Positions 17,287 to 26,296 of a DNA stretch of 64,000 bases are shown here, piece after piece. The stretch's first letter is position 1, and each line of letters starts with the position of its first letter. The notes beneath the pieces were generated by a model, which was not told the DNA's origin, made no database searches, and saw only the letters and a list, made by a program, of their open reading frames with translations. The translations under genes were made by a program, and so were the position numbers. The DNA is taken from contig NZ_AP026978.1 of the NCBI RefSeq assembly GCF_027924405.1, forward strand, positions 3,286,001-3,350,000, given 5' to 3'. The DNA is from Nocardia sputorum (GTDB lineage: Bacteria > Actinomycetota > Actinomycetes > Mycobacteriales > Mycobacteriaceae).

Positions 17287-18012
17287 ATGGACGACCACGC
17301 TGTTGCCGCCGAGGCGGCCGCGCAAGTCGGTCGGCGGTTGTTGGCCATTCGGGAGCAGGGCGGCGCCGCGGGTGACCGGCACGGCAACGAACTGTTGCTC
17401 GAACTCCTCCATCGCCTACGCCCCGACGATGCGGTCCTGTCCGAGGAGAGCCCCGACGATCACTCCCGGCTGGACAGACGACGCGTCTGGATCATCGACC
17501 CGCTCGACGGCACCCGTGAATACGGGGAACCGCCGCGCACCGATTGGGCAGTGCACGTCGCGCTCGCCGTCGACCATGTTCCGGTGGCCGGGGCTGTCGC
17601 TCTGCCGGGAACCGGGCTCGTTCTGCACACCGGTGAACCTCCGGCGCCACCATCGCGGTCCGCGGGTCCCCTGCGTATCGCCATCTCACGTAGCCGCCCG
17701 TCCGAGTTGGTGCGACGTGTCGTCACCTCGCTGTCGGCGATGCCCGTGCCGATGGGGTCGGCCGGGGCGAAGGCGATGGCCGTGGTGCAAGGCGTCGCCG
17801 ATGCCTACCTGCACTCCGGAGGCCAGTACGAGTGGGATTCCTGCGCCCCTGTCGCGGTCGCCGCCGCTGCGGGCCTGCACGTCTCCCGTCTGGACGGCAC
17901 TACGCTGCGTTACAACCAGGCGGACCCGTACCTGCCCGATCTGCTGATCTGCCGACCCGAGTTGGTCGAGATCATCGTCGGGGCCGTTCGAACCGAACCA
18001 GCCCGGCCGTGA
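17287..18012 (+). CDS. cysQ: 3'(2'),5'-bisphosphate nucleotidase (CysQ-like)
   Basis: A 241-residue inositol-monophosphatase-fold enzyme. The metal site is shown by LSEESPDD and IIDPLDGTREYGE, plus the C-terminal YEWDSCAPVAVAAAAG. CysQ hydrolyses PAP, the inhibitory by-product of sulfotransferases, to AMP. Its place directly behind cysNC gives the operon synthesis, use and disposal of the sulfate carrier. The ATG at 17287 is preferred; GTG at 17284 is immediately in front and in frame. Slightly shorter than many CysQ proteins but complete in motifs. Confidence 0.9.
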   Translation: MDDHAVAAEAAAQVGRRLLAIREQGGAAGDRHGNELLLELLHRLRPDDAVLSEESPDDHSRLDRRRVWIIDPLDGTREYGEPPRTDWAVHVALAVDHVPVAGAVALPGTGLVLHTGEPPAPPSRSAGPLRIAISRSRPSELVRRVVTSLSAMPVPMGSAGAKAMAVVQGVADAYLHSGGQYEWDSCAPVAVAAAAGLHVSRLDGTTLRYNQADPYLPDLLICRPELVEIIVGAVRTEPARP

Positions 18013-18014
18013 AT

Positions 18015-18029
18015 CGTGGCGACGCCACG
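18015..18029 (+). terminator. Short hairpin after the sulfate operon
   Basis: CGTGGC-GAC-GCCACG forms a perfect 6-bp stem 2 bp after the cysQ stop. There is no T-run, so it may be a weak or Rho-assisted terminator. The rest of the 303-bp gap contains only the promoter at 18075. Confidence 0.35.
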
Positions 18030-18074
18030 GGTTGAGGGCCATTCGCGTCGTCCCAGGCGAACGGCGCGGAATCC

Positions 18075-18089
18075 TCTCACTGAGTGGGA
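18075..18089 (+). promoter_or_regulatory. Steroid-cluster dyad upstream of the FAD oxidoreductase
   Basis: TCTCACTGAGTGGGA, a dyad with CAC-TGA-GTG core, matches the consensus found before the Ksh, Hsa and KstD genes. A TACTGG hexamer begins at 18122, about 41 nt from the dyad centre. The distance to the start codon (234 bp) is longer than elsewhere. Confidence 0.4.
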
Positions 18090-18315
18090 ATCTCCGAACG
18101 TCGCCGATCCGGCACTGACGATACTGGGCGCGATCGAGTTGACGAGGATGGCTGGACGGCCCTACCTGCTCGTTCCTGTGCGGTGTGTCGGCTCCGGATG
18201 AAGCCGCTTTGCCGACCGCTGCGACGCGAATCGGCTCGTCCCGCTCTCGTGCATCACCGCAGCCCTCGATCGATCGGCGGTATTGATCGCCGGTAATACG
18301 GAATAGGAGTGATAT

Positions 18316-19788
18316 ATGTCGGACGTCGGAAGTGTCCACCCGGAACAGATGGCAGCGGTCGCCGAGTGGGATTACGAAGCCGATGTGGTCGTCGTCGGTT
18401 ACGGAGTCGCCGGGGTCAGTGCGGCGATCGAGGCAGCCCGTGCGGGTGCTGACGTCCTGGTGCTCGAGCGCACCGGCGGGTGGGGCGGAGCGGCGGCGCT
18501 GTCGGGTGGGTTCATCTATCTCGGCGGAGGCACGTCGCTGCAGAAGGCGCTCGGCTTCGAGGACACGCCCGAGAACATGGAGAAATTCATGACGGCCGCC
18601 CTCGGGCCCGGCGTCGACGAGGCGAAGATCCACGATTACTGCCAGGGCAGTGTGGAGCACTTCGATTGGCTGGTCGCGCAGGGTGTCCCGTTCAAAGAGG
18701 AGTTCTGGGGCGAACCGGGCTGGGAGCCGCCTGCCGACCAGGGGCTGATGTTCTCCGGCGGCGAGAACGCCGCGCCGTACAACACCATCGCCACCCCGGC
18801 GCCGCGCGGCCACCTTCCTCAGATGGCGGACAAGCACACCGGTGAGAATGGGGGCGGCTACATGCTCATGAAGCCGCTCGCCGATATGGCCGAGTCACTG
18901 GGTGTGCGCGCCGAGTACGACCTTCGTCTGCAGCGCCTGATCGTCGGTGACGGCGGTTGTGTCGTCGGCGTCGTCGCCAAGCGCTACGGCAGGCTCGTCC
19001 ATATTCGCGCCCGCCGGGGTGTGGTGCTGGCGACCGGTAGCTTCGCCTACAACCAGCAGATGGTCGAGGCGTACACACCGCTGCTGATCAACCGGCCCGC
19101 GGCTGCCATCGAGGAGCACGACGGCATCGGCATCCGGGTCGCCCAAGCGCTCGGTGCTCAGCTGGCCCATATGGATGCCATCGAAGTTGCCATCTTCGCC
19201 GATCCGCAGATGATGGCGCGCGGAATCCTGGTCAACGGGCGCGGTCAGCGATACATCCCCGAGGACTCCTATCCCAGTCACATCGGGCAGGCGACGCTGA
19301 TCCGCCAGAGCAACCAGGCATTCCTGATCATCGATGAGTCCGCGCTGGAGGAGTCGCAGGACACGGTTTCCACGACCGCGGCGATGCGCAGTGAACCGCC
19401 CACGTGGGTAGCGGAGTCCGTGGAAGAGCTGGAGTCCGAGATGGGCTTCCCCGCTGGGGTTTTGCAGGCGACCGTGGAGGTCTACAACCGTCATGCCAAG
19501 GACGGCGCCGATCCGCTGTTGGGCAAGAAGTCCCAGTGGGTCAAGCCGATCGGGACCCCCCTGGCCGCCTACGACCTGCGCAATCGCACGGGCGGCTTCA
19601 CCCTCGGCGGTTTGAGGACCGATCTCGACTCGCGGGTTCTGCATGTGTCCGGGGAGCCCATTCCTGGTCTTTTCGCTGCGGGGCGGTGCACTTCCGGTAT
19701 CGCCGCAGGGGGTTACGTCAGCGGCGCTTCGCTCGGCGACGGCAGCTTCTACGGCCGCCGGGCCGGCCGCGCGGCCGCTGGATCCTGA
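18316..19788 (+). CDS. FAD-dependent oxidoreductase of the 3-ketosteroid dehydrogenase / fumarate reductase superfamily
   Basis: A 490-residue FAD_binding_2 flavoprotein behind a TAGGAG ribosome-binding site. The dinucleotide-binding motif GYGVAGVSAAIEAARAG is at about residues 34-50, GGWGGAAALSGGFIYLGGG follows, and the C-terminal FAD loop is GLFAAGRCTSGIAAGGYVSG. It lacks the KstD-type PDY tyrosine motif seen in the two clear KstDs of this window. It is thus a relative that may desaturate or reduce a different position, such as a Delta4-reduction or saturated-ring dehydrogenation. Followed 62 bp later by an SDR in the same direction. Confidence 0.82.
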   Translation: MSDVGSVHPEQMAAVAEWDYEADVVVVGYGVAGVSAAIEAARAGADVLVLERTGGWGGAAALSGGFIYLGGGTSLQKALGFEDTPENMEKFMTAALGPGVDEAKIHDYCQGSVEHFDWLVAQGVPFKEEFWGEPGWEPPADQGLMFSGGENAAPYNTIATPAPRGHLPQMADKHTGENGGGYMLMKPLADMAESLGVRAEYDLRLQRLIVGDGGCVVGVVAKRYGRLVHIRARRGVVLATGSFAYNQQMVEAYTPLLINRPAAAIEEHDGIGIRVAQALGAQLAHMDAIEVAIFADPQMMARGILVNGRGQRYIPEDSYPSHIGQATLIRQSNQAFLIIDESALEESQDTVSTTAAMRSEPPTWVAESVEELESEMGFPAGVLQATVEVYNRHAKDGADPLLGKKSQWVKPIGTPLAAYDLRNRTGGFTLGGLRTDLDSRVLHVSGEPIPGLFAAGRCTSGIAAGGYVSGASLGDGSFYGRRAGRAAAGS

Positions 19789-19850
19789 GGCACAGGGCAC
19801 TCCGAGACACGCAGCGGGACCGGCACGTAACGACATGGAAAGAGAGGCAC

Positions 19851-20642
19851 ATGCGACTCGAGGGAAAGGTCGTCGCTGTCACCGGCGCCGGCAACGGAAT
19901 CGGGCGGCACACAGCGCTGCGACTACTCGAACGCGGAGCACACGTCGCACTGATCGACGTGCAGGAGGGTTGGCTGCGGGAAACTCGCTCGCTGGCCGGA
20001 CCGCGGGGCAATCGGGTGTCGCTGCATGCCGCCGATGTCACCGATGTGTCCGTGGTGGACGCGTTGCCCGCCGCGGTCATCGCCGCACATGGGCAGATCG
20101 ATGCGCTGATCAATGTCGCGGGCATCATTCACCCGTTCGCTCCGGTCACAGACCTCGACCGCAGCCGGATCGAACGGGTCATGCAGGTCAATTTCTGGGG
20201 CACGGTCAACATGTGCCTGGCATTCTTGCCCGAACTGCGGCAACGGCCGCAAGCCGGGCTGGTCAACATCTCGAGCCTGTCGGCGCTGGTTCCCTTTGCC
20301 GGTCAGACCTTCTACAGCGCTACCAAGGGAGCTGTCAAACAGTTCAGCGAAGGTCTGTACCAGGAACTCTTGGACACGAATGTCGCTGTCACCACAGTTT
20401 TTCCCGGCAATATCAGCACCGCCCTGACCGGTAACTCCGGAGTCGAGATGATCGACACCGGTGGTCGCAAGGTTCCGGTCACGACACCTGAGCGAACCGC
20501 GGAGTCGATCGTCGCGGGCCTGGAGAAGGGCAGCTTCCGCGTACTCGTCGGCCGGGATGCCAGCCTGCTGGATCGGCTTGTGCGGCTCGCACCTCGGCGC
20601 GCGGCGGACGTTGTCGCCAAACAGATGAAAAGCGTGCTCTGA
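19851..20642 (+). CDS. Short-chain dehydrogenase/reductase
   Basis: A 263-residue classical SDR from the ATG at 19851 (AGAGAGG upstream). Motifs: VTGAGNGIGRHTALRL, the NVAG variant of NNAG, Ser in NISSLSALVPF, and YSATKGAVKQ (Tyr-x3-Lys). LIDVQE after beta-2 suggests NAD preference. The C-terminal extension (RKVPVTTPERTAESIV...) is seen in SDRs with broad hydrophobic substrates. Probably forms a unit with the flavoprotein upstream, oxidising an alcohol so that the ring can be desaturated. Confidence 0.88.
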   Translation: MRLEGKVVAVTGAGNGIGRHTALRLLERGAHVALIDVQEGWLRETRSLAGPRGNRVSLHAADVTDVSVVDALPAAVIAAHGQIDALINVAGIIHPFAPVTDLDRSRIERVMQVNFWGTVNMCLAFLPELRQRPQAGLVNISSLSALVPFAGQTFYSATKGAVKQFSEGLYQELLDTNVAVTTVFPGNISTALTGNSGVEMIDTGGRKVPVTTPERTAESIVAGLEKGSFRVLVGRDASLLDRLVRLAPRRAADVVAKQMKSVL

Positions 20643-20790
20643 CCATCCCGGTCGACTGACCTCGCATCGTCCACTGTGCTTGGGCGCGTGAATGGGGTGG
20701 GGTCCTGGCTCGGATGAGCGGTAGCGAGCGCGAAGGCTCGCACAACTGGCACGGGATAGTTGTGGGCGTATCCTCTCACCGGTCGTGTGC

Positions 20791-21231
20791 TCATGCGTTC
20801 TGCGGCGCTCCGAGTACGGTGATATCGCCGAGTTCGATTCGGACGTCGAAGCGGCGGTGGGTGATTCGCCAGCCCTCGGGGGTCCTCCGCAGCCGGTCGT
20901 AATAGGTGCCGATGGACTCGTACGGTTGCAGATTCGCGCGCTCACCCGCGCCGATGTGCACTACGCGGATGTAGCAACTGGACTGCGCCTTGTCGCCTTC
21001 CACGGTGATGCGGTGGTTGCCCAGCAGGTGTTGCGAGGGGCCGCACGGGTCGAGATAGCCGGAGATGATCCGGATGAGTTTCGAACGACCTTCGACCTGG
21101 AAGCCGCCGTAGTCGCCGGACGCGTCGGGGTGGAAGACCTCGTCGAGCAGCGGCCAGTTACGGGTGTCGAGTGCGTAGCTGTAGCGGTTCAGCACATCGA
21201 TGATGGCTTGATGGTCGGAATGATCGGGCAT
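20791..21231 (-). CDS. SnoaL/NTF2-like protein
   Basis: A 146-residue SnoaL_4-type alpha+beta barrel protein: VLNRYSYALDTRNWPLLDEV, FHPDASGDYGG, HLLGNHRITVEGDKAQSSCY and WRITHRRFDVRIELGD are typical. Members are isomerases, dehydratases or the small subunit of ring-hydroxylating dioxygenases; the YALD...D pattern also occurs in scytalone-dehydratase-like enzymes. Divergent from the SMP-30 gene. Its promoter has the steroid-cluster dyad with the same TGYCAT hexamer as the KSI gene, so it is likely to act on a steroid intermediate. Confidence 0.82.
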   Translation of the reverse strand: MPDHSDHQAIIDVLNRYSYALDTRNWPLLDEVFHPDASGDYGGFQVEGRSKLIRIISGYLDPCGPSQHLLGNHRITVEGDKAQSSCYIRVVHIGAGERANLQPYESIGTYYDRLRRTPEGWRITHRRFDVRIELGDITVLGAPQNA

Positions 21232-21281
21232 GGTGGAAGGTCCTTTCCGTGCGGTGCCGTCCCCCTCGTCGCAGCTCGTTC

Positions 21282-21332
21282 ATGACAGCAGGCCGGGCAG
21301 CGCGTGCACACCGCCCGTTCCGCTCGTCGGGA
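21282..21332 (-). promoter_or_regulatory. Steroid-cluster promoter (NTF2-like gene at 21231)
   Basis: In gene orientation the dyad reads TCCCGACGAGCGGAA (21332-21318). TGTCAT (21287-21282) has its second base exactly 39 nt from the dyad centre, as in the KSI promoter. Confidence 0.45.
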
Positions 21333-21357
21333 GGAGAACCACCCGGCTCGACGGTGC

Positions 21358-21407
21358 TCCCGCTGAATGGGAGCGCGGCGCTCGTGGAGTGATGCGGGCC
21401 CTATCGT
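21358..21407 (+). promoter_or_regulatory. Steroid-cluster promoter (SMP-30/P450 operon)
   Basis: Dyad TCCCGCTGAATGGGA (21358-21372) followed by TATCGT (21402-21407), whose second base is 38 nt from the dyad centre. The first 13 bases are identical to the site before the KstD at 62180. The downstream gene starts 161 bp from the dyad centre, leaving a leader of roughly 110 nt. Confidence 0.6.
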
Positions 21408-21525
21408 CCTGACATGCCAAGTCCTTGTGACCCAGTTCACGCGTGAGTTCCAGCCCGCGCGTACCGGTTTTCGCCGTCAGCGGAGCCGGCGACATCGGTC
21501 ACCGTTTCCCCGGAAGGCCCAGACA

Positions 21526-22473
21526 ATGACCAATCCCGTCGACACCGTCGCTGCCGCCGTCAACGCCGCCGGCGCCACGACCTTCGAGGCCCGCAGGGTT
21601 TCGAGCGGATACTCGTGGCCGGAGTGCCCGCGGTGGCACGAGGGCACCTTCTGGTTCTCGGACATGTACACCGGAACCCTCAAGACGCTCGACGCCGACG
21701 GCAACGCCACCGTCGTCGTCGACGCGACCGGCCGCGCCGCGGACACCGACGTCCCGATCGTGCTCGGTGGGTTCGGCTGGCTACCCGACGGCCGCCTGAT
21801 CGTGGTGTCCATGCACGAGAAGCTGGTGCTGGTGCACGGTGGCGGCGACCCCGGCGACCTGTCGGTGTACGCCGATATCTCGCAGTACTGTTCGGCCGCC
21901 GCCAACGACATGGTGGTCGACGCCGACGGCCGCGCCTACATCACCCAGCTCGGCTTCGACCTCTTCAAAGGCGAAGAGCCGAAGCCGTCGCCGCTCGTCG
22001 TGGTGGAGCCGGACGGCACTGTCGGCACCCCGGAGAAGGTGGGTCCGCTGCTGTGCGCCAACGGAATCGCGATCAGCGCCGACGGCACCAAGGTCTACAC
22101 CGCAGAGGTCATGGCCTTGAAGATCACCGTGATCGACCGCGCCGCGGACGGCACCCTCTCCAACCCACGGGAATTCGCCACCTGCCCGTTCATGCCCGAC
22201 GGCATCGGTCTCGACGCCGAAGGCGGCGTGTGGGCGGCGTTGCCGGGCGGCGGCTACGTCGCGCGCTTCACCGAGCAGGGCCTCACCGACGCGGTCCCCA
22301 TGCCGCTGGACAACGGCATCGCCTCGGCGTGCCTGCTCGGCGGCCCGGACCGGAACACGCTCTACATGACGGTCGGCTTCGAGGTCTTCGACTTCGAGAA
22401 GTCGGCACGGGAGGCCCTGGGCAGCATCTGGGTCGCCGATGTGGCGCACCGCGGCGGCGACACCCGCCCCTGA
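21526..22473 (+). CDS. SMP-30/gluconolactonase/LRE family protein
   Basis: A 315-residue six-bladed beta-propeller lactonase. Metal ligands are suggested by PECPRWHEG (Glu), LLCANGIAISADG (Asn) and FMPDGIGLDAEGGVW (Asp), and the propeller repeats are regular. The ATG at 21526 follows GGAAGG. Relatives hydrolyse sugar or steroid-type lactones. As first gene of an operon with an SDR and a P450 system, in a region that also encodes Baeyer-Villiger enzymes, it may open a lactone made during steroid D-ring or side-chain oxidation. That substrate is inferred only from context. Confidence 0.85.
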   Translation: MTNPVDTVAAAVNAAGATTFEARRVSSGYSWPECPRWHEGTFWFSDMYTGTLKTLDADGNATVVVDATGRAADTDVPIVLGGFGWLPDGRLIVVSMHEKLVLVHGGGDPGDLSVYADISQYCSAAANDMVVDADGRAYITQLGFDLFKGEEPKPSPLVVVEPDGTVGTPEKVGPLLCANGIAISADGTKVYTAEVMALKITVIDRAADGTLSNPREFATCPFMPDGIGLDAEGGVWAALPGGGYVARFTEQGLTDAVPMPLDNGIASACLLGGPDRNTLYMTVGFEVFDFEKSAREALGSIWVADVAHRGGDTRP

Positions 22474-22509
22474 TCCGACCGCCACAGCCAGGAACACGAG
22501 GAAAACACA

Positions 22510-23415
22510 ATGGCAACTCTGGATTTCAGCGATCGCGTCGTGATCGTGACCGGCGCGGGCCGCGGCATCGGCCGGGCGAACGCGCTGCTGCTCGCCTCGC
22601 GCGGCGCTGCCGTGGTGGTGGGCGACCTGGGCGCCCGCGCCGACGGTTCCGGTGTAGAGGGTGACGATCCGGCCGCGGCCGTGGTCGACGAGATCACCGC
22701 CGCAGGCGGCAAGGCCGTCGCCTGCACCGCCGACGTGTCCACCGAGGAAGGCGCACGCGCCCTGGTCGACGCCGCCGTGTCGTCGTTCGGCGCGCTCAAC
22801 GCCGTCGTCAACAACGCCGGTATCGTCCGCGCCGCGCCGTTTCGCGAGGTGCCGGACGAGGAGTACCAGCGCCACCTGAACGTGCACTACTTCGGCGCGA
22901 TGCGGCTGTGCCGTGCGGCCTGGCCGCACCTGCTCGAGGCCGCGGCTCCGCGCGTGGTCAACACCATCTCGCAGGCCATGCTCGGCAACCCGGGGATGTC
23001 GCACTACGGCGGCTCCAAGGGCGCGCTGTTCGGCCTGACCCGCAACCTCGCGCTCGAGGGCTTGGAGGCGGGCATCAAGGTCAACGCCATCGCTCCCGGC
23101 GCGAGCACCCGGATGCTCGAGGCCGCCGCCGACACGCTGACACCGGAGATCATGGACTACATGCGCACGGCGATGCTGCCCGAGCACATCGCCCCGGTCG
23201 TGGCCTACCTGGTCCATCCCGACTGTCAGGTCACCGGCGAGGTGTTCAACGTGGCCGGCGGCATCGTGAACCGGCTGGCCCTGGTCAACACCGTCGGCAT
23301 CCACGATCCCTCGCTCACCGTCGAGACCGTGGCCGAGCAGTTCGAGCAGATCATGGCGATCACGCCGCAGGCCGTGCCGCAGGTCGTCGCCCCGCCCCAG
23401 CTGCCGGTCTCCTGA
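22510..23415 (+). CDS. Short-chain dehydrogenase/reductase (17beta-HSD4-like)
   Basis: A 301-residue SDR: VTGAGRGIGRANALLL, an inserted glycine-rich loop after VVVGDLG (GARADGSGVEGDD), NNAG at about residue 100, Ser in VNTISQAML, and YGGSKGALFGL (Tyr-x3-Lys). The loop after beta-2 and the longer C-terminus are features of the MFE-2/17beta-HSD4-like SDRs that oxidise beta-hydroxy groups. Between the lactonase (36-bp gap) and the P450 (29-bp gap) in one operon, it probably oxidises an alcohol made by the P450. Confidence 0.88.
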   Translation: MATLDFSDRVVIVTGAGRGIGRANALLLASRGAAVVVGDLGARADGSGVEGDDPAAAVVDEITAAGGKAVACTADVSTEEGARALVDAAVSSFGALNAVVNNAGIVRAAPFREVPDEEYQRHLNVHYFGAMRLCRAAWPHLLEAAAPRVVNTISQAMLGNPGMSHYGGSKGALFGLTRNLALEGLEAGIKVNAIAPGASTRMLEAAADTLTPEIMDYMRTAMLPEHIAPVVAYLVHPDCQVTGEVFNVAGGIVNRLALVNTVGIHDPSLTVETVAEQFEQIMAITPQAVPQVVAPPQLPVS

Positions 23416-23444
23416 GTCCCGACGTCACCTTGGAGAGCCATCAC

Positions 23445-24671
23445 ATGAGTACAACCCAGACAGCGGCCACCGAATACCCCTTCGGTGCGGTCACTCCGGA
23501 GGAAGCGTCCGCGCGGTACCACGCCATCGCCGCGGATCGTCCGATGACGAAGATGACGTTGCCGTTCGGCGGAGACGCCTGGATCATCCATCGCAACGCC
23601 GCAGCGCGGCAGATGCTGAGCGACCCCCGGTTCGTGCGTGAGCCGTTCCGCACCGGTGAGCGCGTGACCCCGTACTTCGTGGAGTTCCCGGACTTCTTGC
23701 GGACCACTCTGCAGTTCGAGGATCCGCCGCATCACACCAAGCTGCGCAAGCTGGTGCAGCGCTCGATCTCGCCGAAGCGGGTGAAGGCCATGCGCGATTC
23801 GGCGGTGGAGTTCGCCAATCATCTGATCGACGAGATGGTCGCGAAGGGCGCGCCGACCAACCTGGTGCACGATTACGCGGTGGCGCTGCCGATCCAGATG
23901 TTGGCCAACCTGCTCGGTGTGCCGCCGGAGGACAGGCCCAAGTTCCAGAAGTGGAGCTCGTCGACCCTCGCCGTGGCGAACATGCCCGAAGAAGAGGTCG
24001 TCGCGAACATGACCGAGCTGGTCGTGTACATGATGGGGCTGATCGAGGAACGACGGAAGAACCCGCGCGAGGATCTGCTCAGCGATCTGGCCAACGCCCG
24101 CGACAAGGACGACAGCCTCACCGACGCCGAGATCCTGCCGATCGCGCTGGTGCTCATCATCGGCGGCTTCGACAACACGGCGAACTTCATTTGCGCCGGT
24201 GTGTTGTCGCTGCTGCGCAACCGCGATCAGCTCGAGCTATTTCTGCAGGACCCGGACGGCATTGCGCCGACCGCGGTCGAGGAGATCCTCCGGCACGGAC
24301 GAATGGCGCTCGGCGAAACTGTCATCGGTTCCGGTGCCCTCGTTCCGTTCGTCGCCACCGAGGACATCGAACTGGACGGTCAGCTGATCGCCCGGGGTGA
24401 AGCGGTGCTTGTCGATCCAGCCGGCGCCAATCACGACGGGGTGGCCCTCGAACGTGACGAGGTCTTCGATATCCGCCGCAGCAATAATCCCCACCTGACC
24501 CTCAGCTATGGCCTGCACCATTGCCTCGGGGCGCCGCTGGCCCGTATGGAGATGCAGGTCGGCCTTGCCGAGCTGTTCAAGCGCCTGCCGGGGCTGAAGC
24601 TCGAGGGGGAGGCCGTCGTCGACATGGACAATCTGACCCAGCCGGTCGTCGATCTGCCGGTCAGCTGGTAG
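23445..24671 (+). CDS. Cytochrome P450
   Basis: A 408-residue soluble bacterial P450. The haem-binding loop is [17 protein letters not shown] with Cys360 as thiolate ligand (the usual Phe is Tyr355). The K-helix EILR is at about 280-283. The I-helix reads [11 protein letters not shown] (239-249): acidic Asp243 is kept, but the oxygen-activating Thr that normally follows is Asn244. It would hydroxylate a hydrophobic substrate using electrons from the ferredoxin and reductase encoded next. The ATG at 23445 follows GGAGAG. I cannot place it in a CYP family. Confidence 0.92.
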   Translation: MSTTQTAATEYPFGAVTPEEASARYHAIAADRPMTKMTLPFGGDAWIIHRNAAARQMLSDPRFVREPFRTGERVTPYFVEFPDFLRTTLQFEDPPHHTKLRKLVQRSISPKRVKAMRDSAVEFANHLIDEMVAKGAPTNLVHDYAVALPIQMLANLLGVPPEDRPKFQKWSSSTLAVANMPEEEVVANMTELVVYMMGLIEERRKNPREDLLSDLANARDKDDSLTDAEILPIALVLIIGGFDNTANFICAGVLSLLRNRDQLELFLQDPDGIAPTAVEEILRHGRMALGETVIGSGALVPFVATEDIELDGQLIARGEAVLVDPAGANHDGVALERDEVFDIRRSNNPHLTLSYGLHHCLGAPLARMEMQVGLAELFKRLPGLKLEGEAVVDMDNLTQPVVDLPVSW

Positions 24672-24679
24672 GAGCAGCG

Positions 24680-25000
24680 ATGCCGAAAGTGTTCTACACC
24701 CAGCCCGACGGCGTGGTGAAGGTCGTCGACGGCGTCGCCGGCGACTCGGTCATGTCGACCGCTGTACGGAACGGCGTGAACGGCATCGTGGGCCAGTGCG
24801 GTGGCACGCTGTCGTGTGCCACGTGCCACGTCTACCTCGATCAAAAGGAGCTCGGGTTCTTTCCGGAGCCCACCGAGGACGAGGACGACATGCTGGACTG
24901 CACGGCATCGGACCGGCAGGACAACTCACGCCTGTCCTGCCAGCTCGAATTGTCGGAGGGGATCGACCTGCACGTGACCATCCCCGAGGAACAGGTCTGA
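24680..25000 (+). CDS. [2Fe-2S] ferredoxin, adrenodoxin/putidaredoxin type
   Basis: A 106-residue ferredoxin with cluster cysteines in QCGGTLSCATCHVY (C-x5-C-x2-C) and the fourth in RLSCQLEL about 37 residues later. The FPEPTEDEDDML region is the acidic patch used for docking to reductase and P450. It carries electrons from the flavoprotein at 25004 to the P450 at 23445. Tightly spaced: 8 bp after the P450 and 3 bp before the reductase, with AGGAGC as ribosome-binding site. Confidence 0.93.
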   Translation: MPKVFYTQPDGVVKVVDGVAGDSVMSTAVRNGVNGIVGQCGGTLSCATCHVYLDQKELGFFPEPTEDEDDMLDCTASDRQDNSRLSCQLELSEGIDLHVTIPEEQV

Positions 25001-25003
25001 ACG

Positions 25004-26287
25004 ATGACCGCAGCGCAGGACATTCCTGGTGCGGAGGCGTCGGCGCCGCACAGCGTCGTGGTCGTCGGGGCCTCGCACGCTGGTGTGCAGCTCGCCGATC
25101 GCCTCCGCGCCGAGGGCTACACCGGAGAGATCACACTGATCTCGCACGAACCACACCTTCCGTACCAGCGGCCACCGCTGTCCAAGGCATGGCTGAAGGG
25201 CGAGGCGAGCAGTGACTCGGTGCTGTTGCGCGGCGCCGCCCACTACGCGGACCAGAAGATCGAACTGATCACCGGGGCGCGGGTGGAGAAACTCGAGCGG
25301 ACCCCGGCGGGAGTGCAGGTGGAGTTCTCCCGGTACCGCGAGCGCCTCATCCGGCGGTTCGACCGGCTGGTGCTGGCGACGGGGGCGCGGGCGCGGCGGT
25401 TGACGCTGCCGGGCGCGGACCATCCCGACGTGTTGGTGTTGCGAGACCTGGACCACGCCCGGTCGCTCGCCACCCGGGTGCAGGCCGGGCCCATGGTCGT
25501 CGTCGGCGGCGGGTTCGTCGGCTTGGAGGTCGCCGCCACCGCGCGGGCACTGGGGGCGCAGGTAACCGTGATCGAGGCGGGTGAGCGGCTGCTCGCTCGC
25601 GCGGTGGGCCCGGACACGGCCGGTGTCCTGCTCGCCGCCCATCGCGCGATGGGCACCGAGGTCGTGCTGGGCGCGGCTCCGGTGGAGATCCTGCACGGGG
25701 ACAACGGGATTCGCGCGGTGCGGCTCGATGACGGCCGTGAGATACCGGCCGTGACCGTGCTGGTGGGGATCGGGGCCGAAGCGCGCACCGAGCTGGCCGA
25801 ACAGTTCGGGCTGGAATGCGATGGCGGAATCGTCGTCGACGAGCGGTGCCTGGCCTCCGACGGGTGGACGCTGGTGGTGGGTGACTGCACCACTCACGTG
25901 TCCAGCACCGGCAGCCGCTACCGGCTCGAGTCGGTGGACAACGCGGTCGAGCAGGCCAACACCGCAGCGGCGGTATTGCTGGGCAGGGCGGTCCCGGATC
26001 GGGCCGCCCCGTGGTTCTGGTCCGATCAAGGCGATCACAAGTTGCAGATCACGGGTCTCATCGGTGGCCACACTTCGATGCTGGTGCGGGTGGACCCGGA
26101 TCGCCCGCGTCGCCGGGTCGCGCTGTACTTCACCGATGACGTGCTGATCGCCGCCGAATGCTTGAATTCTCCGGCAGACTTCGTGGCATTGCGGTCAGCG
26201 CTCGGCAAGGGCCATCGTCCCGGTCCAGAGGTTCTGTCCGACAACACCGTTCCGCTCAAGAAGCTCCTGGCGCCGGTGCGCGGCTGA
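25004..26287 (+). CDS. NAD(P)H ferredoxin reductase (putidaredoxin reductase type)
   Basis: A 427-residue FAD/NADH flavoprotein. The FAD motif VVVGASHAGVQLADRL is near residue 20, YQRPPLSKAWL follows, the NADH motif VVVGGGFVGLEVAATARAL is in the middle, and the C-terminal WFWSDQGDHKLQITGL is typical of class I P450 reductases. It completes a three-component system with the ferredoxin and P450 immediately upstream. The 25-residue N-terminal extension before the FAD motif is longer than in putidaredoxin reductase. Transcription ends at the hairpin at 26297. Confidence 0.93.
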   Translation: MTAAQDIPGAEASAPHSVVVVGASHAGVQLADRLRAEGYTGEITLISHEPHLPYQRPPLSKAWLKGEASSDSVLLRGAAHYADQKIELITGARVEKLERTPAGVQVEFSRYRERLIRRFDRLVLATGARARRLTLPGADHPDVLVLRDLDHARSLATRVQAGPMVVVGGGFVGLEVAATARALGAQVTVIEAGERLLARAVGPDTAGVLLAAHRAMGTEVVLGAAPVEILHGDNGIRAVRLDDGREIPAVTVLVGIGAEARTELAEQFGLECDGGIVVDERCLASDGWTLVVGDCTTHVSSTGSRYRLESVDNAVEQANTAAAVLLGRAVPDRAAPWFWSDQGDHKLQITGLIGGHTSMLVRVDPDRPRRRVALYFTDDVLIAAECLNSPADFVALRSALGKGHRPGPEVLSDNTVPLKKLLAPVRG

Positions 26288-26296
26288 GCATCGGGC

